Assembly (NCBI GenBank): GCA_008692225.1
Contig: VICG01000009.1
Span: 1-64,000, forward strand
DNA: 64,000 bases
Source of the DNA: Monilinia fructicola
Taxonomy: Eukaryota; Ascomycota; Leotiomycetes; Helotiales; Sclerotiniaceae
Direction: 5' to 3'
The number at the start of each line of letters is the position of its first letter. Position 1 is the stretch's first letter. Of the stretch, positions 36,788-48,002 are shown one piece after another. Under the pieces are notes generated by a model. It searched no databases, was not told the DNA's origin, and saw only the letters and a list, made by a program, of their open reading frames with translations. The position numbers were made by a program, and so were the translations under genes.

Positions 36788-38369
36788 ATGCCTACACCAC
36801 GCAAAAGGTCATGTGCTGCATGTAGGCAGGCGAAAGCTCGTTGTAGTCTTACCATACCCATCTGTACAAGATGTACTTTGAAAAATATTCAATGTGATTA
36901 CAGCGAGGCCAGAAAAGTTTCTACCAATAGTCTTAGAAAAAGAATCCCGTCACACCTCCCTATCACGGAAAGCTCAGAATCTCCACGCACTGGTGAAGTC
37001 TCTGCTTCAGGGATGGTTGAAAATATTCAAGATGTAGATTTGCTGGCTTTCGATGTGCCAGGTTCAAACAAACATATTGAAGATATCGAAAACATATTAC
37101 CAGGACTTAATTGGGATATTGACCCTTTCATTTTCCCCGGAAATCATGTATCTACCTCGATTGTTCCACAGGTCGATACGTCTTCGTTCAGATCAAGCAT
37201 CCCTATTCCTATTCCTCAGTTATCTGAACCTGTCAGAAGAGAAAGTTACACAAGTACCATATGTAAAAATCCTTCTATACAATGGACAGTCTCGGCGCCA
37301 TGGCCCGAACCGAAAAAATTGCTCCATGACAATCACAAGATGTTATCAAGGAGAGTTATGAATACGATGACTGGTACAATGGCTGCCAACCACATTTATG
37401 CAACTCTTTTGTCATACCCTGATAAACTTGGTGGAATGGGCATTCTCCCGTTTATACATAACACAGCCCTTGTCCCTGGTGATGATCACTCTCATAGGTT
37501 GTCACTCCCAGAGCCTCTGGCGAATTGTGCAAATTTTGTTCCTATGTTCGGTAACAAAACCACGGCGAGTAACTTTTTTGTTCTGAGCACATTAATGTAT
37601 GAGGTGCAAAGAATCCATAACGAGGTAAAAATTCTTTGCCCTTTTGTTAATTCTAGTTGCTAGTGATGCTAGTGATGGGCGATCACTGATTGGTATGATT
37701 TGGTTAGTATCGAGATTTTGATCAAATTGCCAAACTTGCAGCAGTTCAGGCATTGGTGATGTATAGCATTCTCTTGTCATCGGAAAAGGAACGATGTCTT
37801 GATCTATGCATTCTCCTTGTAATATCTATAGCCGTGAGTTTAGCTAAATTGTCTTCTCTCCAATTCTAGCGTGGTAATTGATATTTGGGTAGGAAATTGT
37901 GGCAAACTTACAAGAAATCGCCTCATCTTCAGATTCTGAACAACCAGAGGAATACACCGACTGGGGAAAATGGATATATCTCGAAAGTAAAAGAAGGTAG
38001 TTACTGCATGTTGTCTATCGTCGACGTTCTAACCAAGGCTTCAGAACGTACACGTTGTTGTGGTTAATTCACAAAATCCTCAATGTAGATTTGGGGATCA
38101 AAGTACCGCATTCATTTTATAGTACGAAAGATTTACCACTGCCATGCACCAAGCAACTATGGGAAGCAAAGACTAAACAGGATTGGGAACGCCAGTACTA
38201 CTTGAACCTATCTTCTAGGAAAAGTCATGGTATATTGACGACAGGGGATTTAAGTTCCATCGACTTGTCAAATGAGGGGGATCCCAAAGGATATCTGTGT
38301 GAAGACCTCCTTTCGTGGAGTTCAAATGTTGATTCCCTGGGTGCTTTGCTGCTTTTGTATATACGATGA
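36788..38369 (+). CDS. Zn(II)2Cys6 transcription factor
   Basis: A nuclear DNA-binding regulator. Four exons, 36788-37624, 37708-37833, 37893-37996 and 38045-38369, give 463 residues. Introns are 83, 59 and 48 nt, with GTAAAA, GTGAGT and GTAGTT donors. The zinc cluster is CAACRQAKARC...CTRC...C (C9, C12, C19, C26, C29, C36) with standard spacing. The joined exons read HNEYRDFDQIAKLAAVQALV, WGKWIYLESKRRTYTLLWLI and PLPCTKQLWEAK, all typical of a fungal regulator subfamily. The C-terminus is short, without the long Fungal_trans domain of larger members. It is divergent from the GAL80-like gene. The target and pathway are unknown. Confidence 0.88.
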
Positions 38370-38911
38370 CCAAGCCCCTCCAATTTTGGCTATGATTTGT
38401 TATGGATATGACGACCAGGAGTTCAGGATCGGAGATTGAATTGATACATGTAAAACACACATCATGTTTTTGTGTACCACCCAAAAAAGAAGTTACGACC
38501 TCTGGAAAATAGAAAGTCAGTCAGGGTCATGCGCCGAAAGGGATGTCATCATAACCCTTCATACACGTGACGTCTGAAATAGGGCACAATAGATTTATCC
38601 GACGTCTAGCTTCAAACTAACATATAGATCGAAATGCTGAAATCGATTTAGTACAATTAAATATCTTTCGACTATTTTGGTTCCAGAGGACTGAATGTAT
38701 TCCTGATTATTGAAAATTCTGTGTTACAAAGTTGAACGCCGAATCACATTTGTTCTGACGTTACAACGGCAACCTTCCCTGATAATTTGACGACACGAAG
38801 CACACCTGCTCTGGATCGAACGTCAACCTTGGAACTTATTCACAACGTGTCCCAAACATATTCTACCATCACATTCATCATAATTCCACAAAGTTCATAA
38901 ACTATGTCAAA
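38370..38911. other. Intergenic, promoter of the PI-PLC gene
   Basis: No reading frame of note. It contains the 3' end of the regulator transcript and the promoter of the next gene, with a pyrimidine/CA-rich leader in the last ~60 bases. Confidence 0.5.
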
Positions 38912-40114
38912 ATGTTCTTTTCCATCATAAATGTCTTGATCGCTTTCGGAATATCACTTCCAGCTCATGCTTCGCCAATATCGAATTACCACCAAGCCAG
39001 ATCCTCAGATCCTTCACTCCAAGATTTAGCCCTCCAGAAGTCCCTCGGAGATGCATCTCCAATCTTTGGAAACTATGCAAACAAGCAATTGAACACCTCA
39101 ACATGGATGAGCAAGTACCCTGATTCCATCAAGCTCGTACATATGAACATTCCGGGCACTCACGACACCGCAACCTGGAACTATTCTCTCGCCACACAAG
39201 CATCACTTGATGGTATCACATTTCTAGGAAACCAACCACCTGGTCCACCCGAATTTTATCGATGCCAGAGAAGCTCTATCATCGATATGCTTGATGCAGG
39301 GATCAGAGCGTTTGACTTGAGATTTGCCTTGGACGTTACCAATACATCGATTGTGTTTTGGCATAGCCAAGCTCTTCAATCGCAGACTGCAACTTTGGAT
39401 GATGTTCTCTTTGGCTACTATCACTGGCTCGACAACCATCCTTCCGAGGTGGTGTTACTGAGTCTTCAATATGAGGGTGATACAACCGAGTACGGATCAA
39501 ACGATGCGAAAGCTCAACTGAAGCTATTCGACGCTCTCTCATCTCCGGCAGCGAGAAAGTATTTAGTCCAAGCGAAAGATGAATTCGGAACTCTGGGCGA
39601 ATCACGAGGAAAGATCATACTTCTCCGCCGCTTCGATTTGAATCATCTCCCGGATTCATATGAAAATGCTCTGCCTGGCGTTCATTTCCCTCCCGCCCTA
39701 TGGACCGACAATTCTCCTGATATCAAAATCGTCTATAATGCAGCGAGCAGCTCCGCAGCCTATATTGAGGATGGGTACGAGCCCCAGACTCCATGGTTTT
39801 CTAATGCGACTGTCGATATTCAATGGAAGTACGACGTCACCACTGCTCATCTCCTGAAAGCGGCGAACCAATCTCTGGCACCTGATAGTTTATGGTGGAC
39901 GTGGGCTAGTGGAGGAAAGATATTGGATGGTGTCTTTCCTGAGATCATGGCTGTTGGGAACGGAACTGATTACACACCAAGTGGAGGGGTCAATCAAATG
40001 CTGGTAAAGTTCTTGGAGGAGATGAAAGGGAAGAGGGTCGGGATTGTGATGTTTGATTTTTTCGAGACGCCTGGAAATTTGATTGAGACTTTACTTGGTT
40101 TGTCGAGGGAGTAG
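38912..40114 (+). CDS. Secreted phosphatidylinositol-specific phospholipase C X-domain protein
   Basis: A likely extracellular phosphodiesterase of the PLC-like TIM-barrel group (bacterial-type, PI-PLC X domain only). The single exon encodes 400 residues. The signal peptide is MFFSIINVLIAFGISLPAHA (1-20). The first catalytic histidine is in NIPGTHDTATWN (H84), followed by IRAFDLRF (131-138) and the second histidine in FWHSQA (H151). These match the HDxxxW...RxxDxR...H layout of the family. Several N-glycosylation sequons are present. There are no C2 or PH domains, as expected for secreted fungal members. Substrate and role are not determined; a part in host- or substrate-surface lipid cleavage is only a guess. 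Confidence 0.92.
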   Translation: MFFSIINVLIAFGISLPAHASPISNYHQARSSDPSLQDLALQKSLGDASPIFGNYANKQLNTSTWMSKYPDSIKLVHMNIPGTHDTATWNYSLATQASLDGITFLGNQPPGPPEFYRCQRSSIIDMLDAGIRAFDLRFALDVTNTSIVFWHSQALQSQTATLDDVLFGYYHWLDNHPSEVVLLSLQYEGDTTEYGSNDAKAQLKLFDALSSPAARKYLVQAKDEFGTLGESRGKIILLRRFDLNHLPDSYENALPGVHFPPALWTDNSPDIKIVYNAASSSAAYIEDGYEPQTPWFSNATVDIQWKYDVTTAHLLKAANQSLAPDSLWWTWASGGKILDGVFPEIMAVGNGTDYTPSGGVNQMLVKFLEEMKGKRVGIVMFDFFETPGNLIETLLGLSRE

Positions 40115-42694
40115 GCGACTATTTGAACGTCACACTATTAACATTAAGATCTAACTAATTCTGACATTTCACTTCTATTCCGATATTTGGCAGACCTTAA
40201 GTTGGTTGCATGAAAGGTCATTGCGTGAGCCTTGGGACTTTGATCAGACAACCAAAAACACACATGCCATAGGGGAGGTGACTTTGCGCACATCAGCTGC
40301 ATACATAATATCAAATGCTTATTCACATAATTTGGATGTATCTATCGAGTAATATGATTCATAAAAAACGAGCCAGAAGTCCAGTTTCGACACAAGGGAC
40401 TCATCATTCTGACACTCTTGTTTAAGGATAACGGTGCATCTGCGCCCATCAGATCAGGTAAATCAACATCCATAGCCTTTGCCACCTCAACAAGTTGACT
40501 CATCAGCATATTGACCAAACTCGAACCCCTATTATCTAACATTCGGATCTTCTCGGTAAAATTCCATTTCACCCTTCTGGAATTTTGTACCATGGGATAT
40601 ACTTGGATGAGACCGATCAGAAATTACACTTCCCGTTTTCTCCCCATTACATTCGACAAGTCTCGTCTGATAAGGCCAGCGAAGGGTATTCGGGTTGATC
40701 ATCTACACCGGGATCATAGCGAACTCATCCACCTTGCCAGATATCGAACTACAAGAATGACGAAGTGCGGTGAAGTTCAGAACCTTACATGAACTTTCAT
40801 CCATCAAACCCAGTGCGCGCTTCGTCAGTGCGCGGTTCGCTCCAAATGAAAAGTGCAGACTTCGTGATACAGCCACGACGCAAGATCTTCACCCTAGATC
40901 TAGACCTAGCCCTGGACTCTTTACAGAGGAGTCATTTCTTTCCTCGACTTGAAGATGCTCCTGCAGATTAGAGTCCGACATATCCAACACCAACCACACT
41001 ATCCTTTGAACCATTTTTTCGCGAATGCTAGTCACCTCATCATTGATGATTACAAGTCCCTACTACAGAGATCCTGCACGGCTGTAGAACCGATACTCTC
41101 GTCTCCGCATCAGAATACATCAGAGCAGCCTCCAAATCTCCCCGCCCACCACCCTAAAAAAAAGAATTCCGACCAAACCAATAATCCCGCTCCACTCCAC
41201 GAAGCTCGCGACAAATTCTGCATCGGGCATCTCGGAACCAAAATGCAAAGAACCGCCAGTTTGCCCCGGTACATATTTCTCATTCATACCCAACACGCAT
41301 TGCTATCCCCCGTTTCCAATCGTGGTATTTCACACGCTCCATCGTAGCTGACGTCGATGTACAGTTACCCATGGACCATGGTCTTCGTCGTCCCTTTCCA
41401 TACCTCGATGCAGTTATTTTGACCACGCGTGTCAAGCGGCCATGTTCCCATGCCAAACCACACACTTCAAATCCTACATCCCCAATCCCACGAAGATGAC
41501 CCGCCAGCCAGTAATCCAATCCAGCGCCTCCTATCACATCCAGATGCATATACACCAACATTACCCTCCCTCTCCTCATATCCTATCACCCATCCCCCAG
41601 TCTTGATCCAAATCCGTTCTACTCCAAATACTCTAATAGATTATCATATACCCCCTCTCTCCCCTCCCCCCTTCAACCCCCCTCTCCCCCGCCTTTGATT
41701 CACACTCCCGCATACTCTGCTTTAACTCTGCTACATATCATCCAACACTGAACAACCACACACACAAATTCGAATTCTCGAAAATCCGTCTTCGCCCTGG
41801 AGTTCCGCGCAAACTTTTCGATCAACGACAACAACGTACCTACCTATCATCCACTGCGGGCGCTTCACCACGCCGTCGGATCAAACATTTTCACCATCCC
41901 CAACTATTATTACCTGGATCATTCATAAACCACGCCAAACACAGAAACATGTACAAACTCAAATTGATGAATAAAACCAGATATCATATATCTAAAACAA
42001 ACAAGCTAACCACACCATACCATACATAAACCAGTGGATATACATTGACATCTTCATCTCAGTTCCCAGAGTTAAACTCAAATCGTAAAAACACACATCA
42101 ATCCATTCATCCATCCATTGATCAAATCATTCACCAAACCTCCCAAACACCAACATTGAATCATTTAATGTATTTTCCGTGCCGTTCCTTTCCGTTCCTT
42201 TCCTTTCTTTAATTTCCCATTGCCCATTCCATAAAACCCACCTCCATATTCACCAATTCAAAGTATCATATAACACGTTGTGTGCTCCATTTCCCTTCTT
42301 TTTCCTCTTTTTTTTTAATACCGACAATGCCAGTTGATTGTCATGCAACAGAATCATTGGCTTCTTATTTTTGATCTTGACCTTTTCTCTGTTGTAGATA
42401 CTTCCAGATTTGGTGGCCAGCCCAAATAAATTCATTATTAATTCAATTCCTTTGCGACTGATTGAGAGAATAATTTTGTTGCCAAAATGACATAGCTAAT
42501 ACCATGAGATCCATTTGTAACTCGAGATGATGGATTCGGAATCGAGATTCGGCGATTCCATGAATAAAAATTCAGTCGTATCTCGTCTTGTCCCATCCTG
42601 ACCCAAAAGAACTCACTTTGTCAATCAAAGCCTGGTTCAACTCCCACATAATCTCACCTATACGCAGGATGACCCAAGTCCACACCATTAACTC
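40115..42694. other. 2.6-kb convergent intergenic region
   Basis: It separates the 3' ends of the PI-PLC gene (+) and the second regulator (-). The middle, 40950-41900, is C-rich and gives frames of up to 132 codons that lack ATG starts or motifs; they are low-complexity by-products. A C-run cluster is at 41651-41692. Bases 42000-42300 are A/T-rich with CATCCATCCATT repeats. Part may be the long 3' UTR of the regulator. Confidence 0.5.
41651..41692 (-). other. C-run cluster, potential G-quadruplex on the minus strand
   Basis: At least five runs of four or more C lie within 42 bases, separated by TCTCT, T, TTCAA and TCT. The complement satisfies the quadruplex rule. It lies downstream of the larger regulator gene. 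Confidence 0.55.
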
Positions 42695-44804
42695 CTACTC
42701 CCATGTCCTCGGCGCCAGTACTTGATCTCGAAAAGTGGCCATGATTAAATTCCGGTATACTTCTCGAAGTGGCATACCATAACTGCTTCCACTTCCTTGT
42801 CTTATGGGTGGTCGTCTTCCTCCGATTCCGTTTCCATTCACACTTACCACTCCATTACTCATTTCACTCATACCGCCAGGACTTGAAACGCCGAAAGAAC
42901 TTTCTCTATTCTCGACATTGAACTCCCTCTTGTAATCCAATGCGTGATTGTGACCATTTAAATCATGAAATCCAGGATAATCCAAAGCTTGATATTCCAT
43001 CCCAGAGTTCATGATGGGCGGTGATGTGAACGGGGGTGTTTCGGCAGACATACTAGCAGTCACGCTTGGACTACTTAAATCTTCCATTCTCTTGTCAAAT
43101 GCCAATCCTCCATTCGTATGCCCCATCTTGTAATCATTGGGACCACTCGTAGCCATGGTATTATAATTCTGGGGAGGGATGCTAATACCCGTATTTCCAA
43201 ATCCGTCAAAGAGGTCAACATCGGCGCACATTTGAGTGGTTTCTGGAACATTTTGGAGCATGGGATTTGCGAGACCGGGCAGAACATCATGAACTTTGTT
43301 GAGAAGGAGAGGAAGAAATCGATGATCGCCATTTCGGAGGACGGAGAGCATCGTCATGAATTGATGGAGGTAATCGCGTGGGCCCAACTTGAAGGGATCA
43401 GATTGGGCGGGGAGGAGGGAGAGGACATCGGTCAAGGAACATGCTACGTCGAATAGCTTTTCAATCTACACGATCCCGTCGTCAGTCAAGGAGGGTTGTC
43501 GAAGATTTGAGAAGACTCACCAATCCAACACCATGAACCTCCATACTCTGATGACTGAACTGACTGGTCATCTGCGCCAAATCCCTCGCAATATCAACCG
43601 GATACTGAAACGTCATACTTGGATCATCACAGTTACTACTGAGACATCCGTTTTGTATACTCAACTGCCAAACGATGGTTCTTAACCATTGTTGACTCGT
43701 TCTCAGGTCGGCTGTTTGGTTTTCGGTGGTGTTGAGATATACCGGGAGGGCATCGGAGAGTTGTTTTTGTAGAGAGGAGAGATATGCTGGGGAACAGTCG
43801 GTACGAGTTTTGTTCCATAGAGCCACAAATTGATCATCGAATGGGCGGTAGACGTTGACAAGATGGATAAATCCATGCAAGAGGTGATTTTGTGGATCGG
43901 TGGGGTCATCATTTGGCGTCGGAAGGTTGATGGTGGCTTGGAGGGAGAGAGGGCGATGTCTTTGAAGCGCGTATGATCTATTTCTGTCAGCTTTGGACGA
44001 GAGATTGGCAGAGGGCGCATCTTACCTTTCGGTGATGAACAACAACCAATACAATCTTCGTCTCCGCGATGATTCAATCATGTCGAATTGATGATATGTT
44101 TCTTCTTTCACCATGTCCAGCGTATGTGCCAGTGTTGTAGCCTCCCGTAGATGGAACCAAGCTTTGTTATGCAGATCCAATCCGTAATAACATGCGAAGA
44201 TGAAGAAGCTTGTCACTAAGCTGTTTTGTGTGGGTGATTCGCAGTAATCGTAACTCTTTCTCACTTTCAACGTCTCTTCCAACAGCAATGTGCCCGAGAC
44301 AATGTTGGCGCCCGGTAGGTTGTCCAAGCCAAGAGGATCACCAGGTATTCCCATCCCCGGTTGAATCATCATGAAAGCACACATTGCCGTCAAGAGACAG
44401 TAGGTGTCGACATTTTGATCGACATAAATGGCCTGTTGTTCTAATCTCTCTCTGTGTAATATGGGCATGGTCGGATACATATTCGCAAAGAAGAAATCCG
44501 TACATTCCTTGATCATCTCTGGCGTCAGAAGACCTGGCGTAGGCGCGAGCGTCGGACTGCATGGTGGACTTTGAATGCCATTCATGCGATTCGCGGTTTT
44601 AGCTGAGAGAGATGATTGTTGATTTTGTCTTAATTCGCTGATGACTTTGGCTCTTGAACCCTTTGGACCTTTCTTCTGTGGGATGGCATGATAAGTACAG
44701 GATAATTGTGCTGACGAACAATTGCGACATGGATTTATTCCATCACATTTAACCTTGCGTCGATGACATGCATCGCATGCCCTCTTAACTGAAGTAGACG
44801 ACAT
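42695..44804 (-). CDS. Zn(II)2Cys6 transcription factor with Fungal_trans domain
   Basis: A nuclear regulator of 668 residues. Exons are 44804-44026, 43977-43521 and 43465-42695; introns of 48 and 55 nt have GTAAGA/TAG and GTGAGT/TAG ends. The zinc cluster is CDACHRRKVKC...CRNC...C (C10, C13, C20, C26, C29, C36). The linker IPQKKGPKGSRAKVISELR follows. The middle homology region spans about 95-330 (ECTDFFFANMYPTMPILHRE, YDYCESPTQNSLVTSFFIF, RRRRLYWLLFITERSYAL). The tail is rich in Asn, Gly, Ser and Pro with a DLFDGFGNTG block, which I associate with a conserved ascomycete regulator but cannot name. The region upstream of the start is microsatellite-dense for kilobases. The gene is intact and its target unknown. 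Confidence 0.9.
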
Positions 44805-45057
44805 AATAGCGGTGGAGGGGAATGAGGAGAAGAAGAGATAGCAGATCTCTCTTTTTTTGTTTTTATTTTTGTTTTTTGTTCTTGTTCTTGTTTATTTTTG
44901 GTTATTCGAAGTGACGATCAATTCAATTAATTGATAGGGAAGTTTGGATTCGAGAATGGAGAACGGAGAGTCGAGGATTGAGAATCGAGAATCGAATGAT
45001 CTCGAGAGTAGGCAAATCGAATCAAGCCTAGGTCGCCACCACGTTGAGTTGACGTGG

Positions 45058-45275
45058 ATTGAATTGAACTGAACTGAACTGAACTGAATTGAGCTGAGAG
45101 GAGCGTCGAATAATGAATCAACAAACCAGCGAAAGAAACAATTAAAACATATAAACAAATGAGGATTTTAACAAAGAATTGGATGTTCAGAATTGAGATT
45201 GAGATTGAAATTGAATCGAATTAAAATTGAATTGAGTTTGAATTGAGTTGAAATTGAATTGAATTGAATTGAATT
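45058..45275. repeat. Degenerate pentanucleotide repeats upstream of the regulator
   Basis: GAACT units (45062-45095) and GAATT/GAAAT units (45185-45275) with frequent single-base changes. They lie 250-470 bp upstream of the start codon of the larger regulator, so within its promoter or leader. Confidence 0.7.
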
Positions 45276-45503
45276 AAAAAAACCATCCAAGGTAAAAGTC
45301 AAAGCTTTGAATTTGTTAATCAATAATAATTGAATAAATCGCTCTCAAGGTCCTCTTTAATAAAAACCTCTTTAATGATTTTGCTTGTGCGGGAGGGATT
45401 TGGATAGACAAACGCGATTGATTGATATGATTGATTTATGGGTGGATGGATTGAGTTTTATCGACGTCGTTCAAAATATATTCTTTGCCTGGGATATAGA
45501 TGT

Positions 45504-45585
45504 GTGTGTGTGTGGGTGTAGGTGTAGGTGTATATATATATATTATATATATATATATATATGGTATATATAGTATATATATAGA
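45504..45585. repeat. TG/GGTGTA and TA microsatellite
   Basis: GTGTGTGTG is followed by GGTGTA units and then a long TATATA tract. Confidence 0.8.
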
Positions 45586-46857
45586 CTTCTTTCTTCCTTT
45601 CTCTCTTCTTTCCCTTCTTTTGAATCAATAAAAGGAATGAGAGTTATTGATAAAAATGTTGCAAGAGCCCTAGAGGTGTAAAATAGCAGAATAATAATAA
45701 TCGAATCGACAAATGGTTTGATTTGCTGATTTGTTGATTTGTTGATTTCTTGATTTAATACTCGATTAATATTCGATTTCAATATTCGGATTGATTGATG
45801 ATGATGATGATAATGATAACGACGATGATGATGATGATGATTATTAACCACAATTCCAATCCCCAATATCGAATTTCTGGAGGAGTCTTTATTTATTCGG
45901 TCCGTATAATCCTATATGGCGGAGACGGGATACTCATTTCATGGAGATGCGGGGGTTGGAGGATTTCGAGAACTTGGGTATATTTTGGTAGAATCGGATG
46001 AAATATAAAATATAATAAATATGTAGCAAGTAGGAAGCAGGAAGTAGGAAGTAGGAAGTAGGAAGCAGAAAGCAGAAAGCAGGAAGTAAATAGGAAGTGG
46101 GCAGGTAGGGAGGAAGGCAGGAATGAGTGAATGGGTGAATGAGGGAATGAGTAAATGAATGAATATATAAATATATAAATAAATGAGAGGAGAAGGATTT
46201 ATGAATGATTGGAATTTTATTGCTTTGATTGGATTGGATGGTTTCCTCTTTGAGAAGATGAAGAAATAGCTGAAGCTGGAGAAGCGATATAAGAAATAGG
46301 TGAAGAAATAAATATAATTGAATATGGTGGGTGGAAAATCAATCAGTTATTATTCGTCTCTTTTTCTATTTATTTTCTTCACTGTTCTTGTCTTCTCTCT
46401 TCTTCTCTTATTGATTGGATTCTGAGTGTCGTTATTCGTAGGTGGTGAAGGTGGTGAAGGTGGTGATGGTGGTGGTGGTAGTGGCAGTTACCTAGGAGTA
46501 AAGTAGGTAATAGTAAAAGACGATGGAGAAGCAAAAGCAAAAGAAGTAGAAAGATGCAAAAGTCAAAAAGGAGGAGGAGGAGGAGGAGGAGGAGCAGCAG
46601 GAGAAAAAGAAGTTTGTCTTCAACTGAAAAATGAAGTCAAGGGAAGAGAAGGAAAGGGTAAGAAATAAAAGTGGGGCCCCTCGAAAGAAGATTTGGATGA
46701 GTGGCTGACTGGCAGACTGGCAGACTGGCAGTTTGGCAGTTGACAACCTTGAAGTTATTAAGCAATTAGAAAGTGGCTAATTATGGTTAATGTGGGTGGA
46801 TGCATTGATTTGATAGTGCACAGTACGGTACAGTACTCCGTGCATTCGAGAGGAAAC

Positions 46858-46928
46858 ACACTCATACACTCACTCACTTACTCACTCACTCACCCACTTA
46901 CTCACTCACTTACTCACTCACTCACTCC
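46858..46928. repeat. Tetranucleotide (ACTC)n microsatellite
   Basis: Roughly seventeen ACTC/ACTT units in tandem, with minor variants. Confidence 0.85.
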
Positions 46929-46984
46929 ACTGCTTGAGACAAGGCAAGGTGGCAGGAAGGAAGGGGTGGAGGGAGGGGAGGGCT

Positions 46985-47062
46985 GGTGGTTGTGATTGTG
47001 GTTGTGGTTGTGGTTGTGGTTGTGGTTGTGGTTGTGGTTGTGGTTGTGGTTGTGATTGTGGT
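46985..47062. repeat. Hexanucleotide (GTGGTT)n minisatellite
   Basis: About twelve GTGGTT units, the first and last altered to GTGATT. Similar GGTGTG hexamers continue at 47284-47332. All six frames stay open through it, but only as homopolymeric dipeptide strings. Confidence 0.88.
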
Positions 47063-47452
47063 GTTGAGTGGTGGTGGTATTGTTCGTATGGGCGCTGTAC
47101 GTAGACTTGGGAAAGAAGTTGGGGGTTCAGTAGAGATGATCCATGGATATCCCAGAATGATGGATCTCTGGCTGGGCAGGGTGGTGAGATGGGTTGTGGA
47201 GGGGGTTGATGTGTGGAAAGTGGCATAAGAGCTGTACGGAGCACTCTGCACTTGCTGTCCGGAGGAGAGAGATATGTCTAGATGTAGGTGTGGGTGCGGG
47301 TGTGGGTGTGGATGTGGGTTTGGGTGTGGGTGTGTGGATGATGGAATGTGGAAGTGGATGATGGGATGTGAGTGTGGATGAATGTAGATGGATGTAGATG
47401 GATGTAGATGTGAATATGGATGGATGTATAAGTAGGATAAGTAAGTAGTAGT

Positions 47453-47557
47453 ATATATATATCTATATCTATATCTATATCTATATCTATATCTATATCT
47501 ATATCTATATCTATATCTATATCTATATCTATATCTATATCTATATCTATATCTATA
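47453..47557. repeat. Hexanucleotide (TATATC)n microsatellite
   Basis: About sixteen nearly perfect TATATC units. Perfect repetition suggests recent expansion and length polymorphism. Confidence 0.9.
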
Positions 47558-47832
47558 ATGTATATTGGTGTTGAATTTGTGAGTTATTAAAATGAATAAA
47601 TAAGTAAATGAATACTATAATAGCTCTAATAGTAAATATGAATAAATAGATTAAATAAATAAATATAAATATTTGATTACTAATTAAAGAAAACGTAGAT
47701 TGTATCTAGGTAGTAATGAGGATAAAGTACAGTAGTAACGAGTAGTAGAGTGGAGAAGAGATGTAAAGTTAAAGATGAGATGAGACAAGATGAGGGGTCC
47801 ATAGGTGTACGTATGTATATATATGTCTATAG

Positions 47833-47834
<2 letters not shown>

Positions 47835-47887
<53 letters not shown>

Positions 47888-48002
47888 TTTTATATTTTAA
47901 ATATAATTATAATAATAATAATAAATATATTTATATTTTATATTTTATATTTTATATTTTATATTTTATATTTTATATTTTATATTTTATATTTTATATA
48001 TA
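47835..48002. repeat. (TAA)n followed by (TTTTATA)n
   Basis: About seventeen TAA trinucleotides (47835-47886) are followed after ~45 bp by about nine TTTTATA heptamers (47935-48000). Confidence 0.9.

Noticed and set aside
40949..41347. 132-codon frame in the C-rich intergenic region
   Set aside because: It starts with TTG, is low in structured motifs and sits in pyrimidine-rich DNA.
45543..45866. His-rich 107-codon frame on the minus strand
   Set aside because: It is produced by the ATG/GAT trinucleotide repeat; no gene signals.
46918..47251. Overlapping frames encoding poly-Val/Ile, Gln-Pro or Thr strings
   Set aside because: They are translations of the GTGGTT minisatellite and its flanks, open in all frames by composition only.
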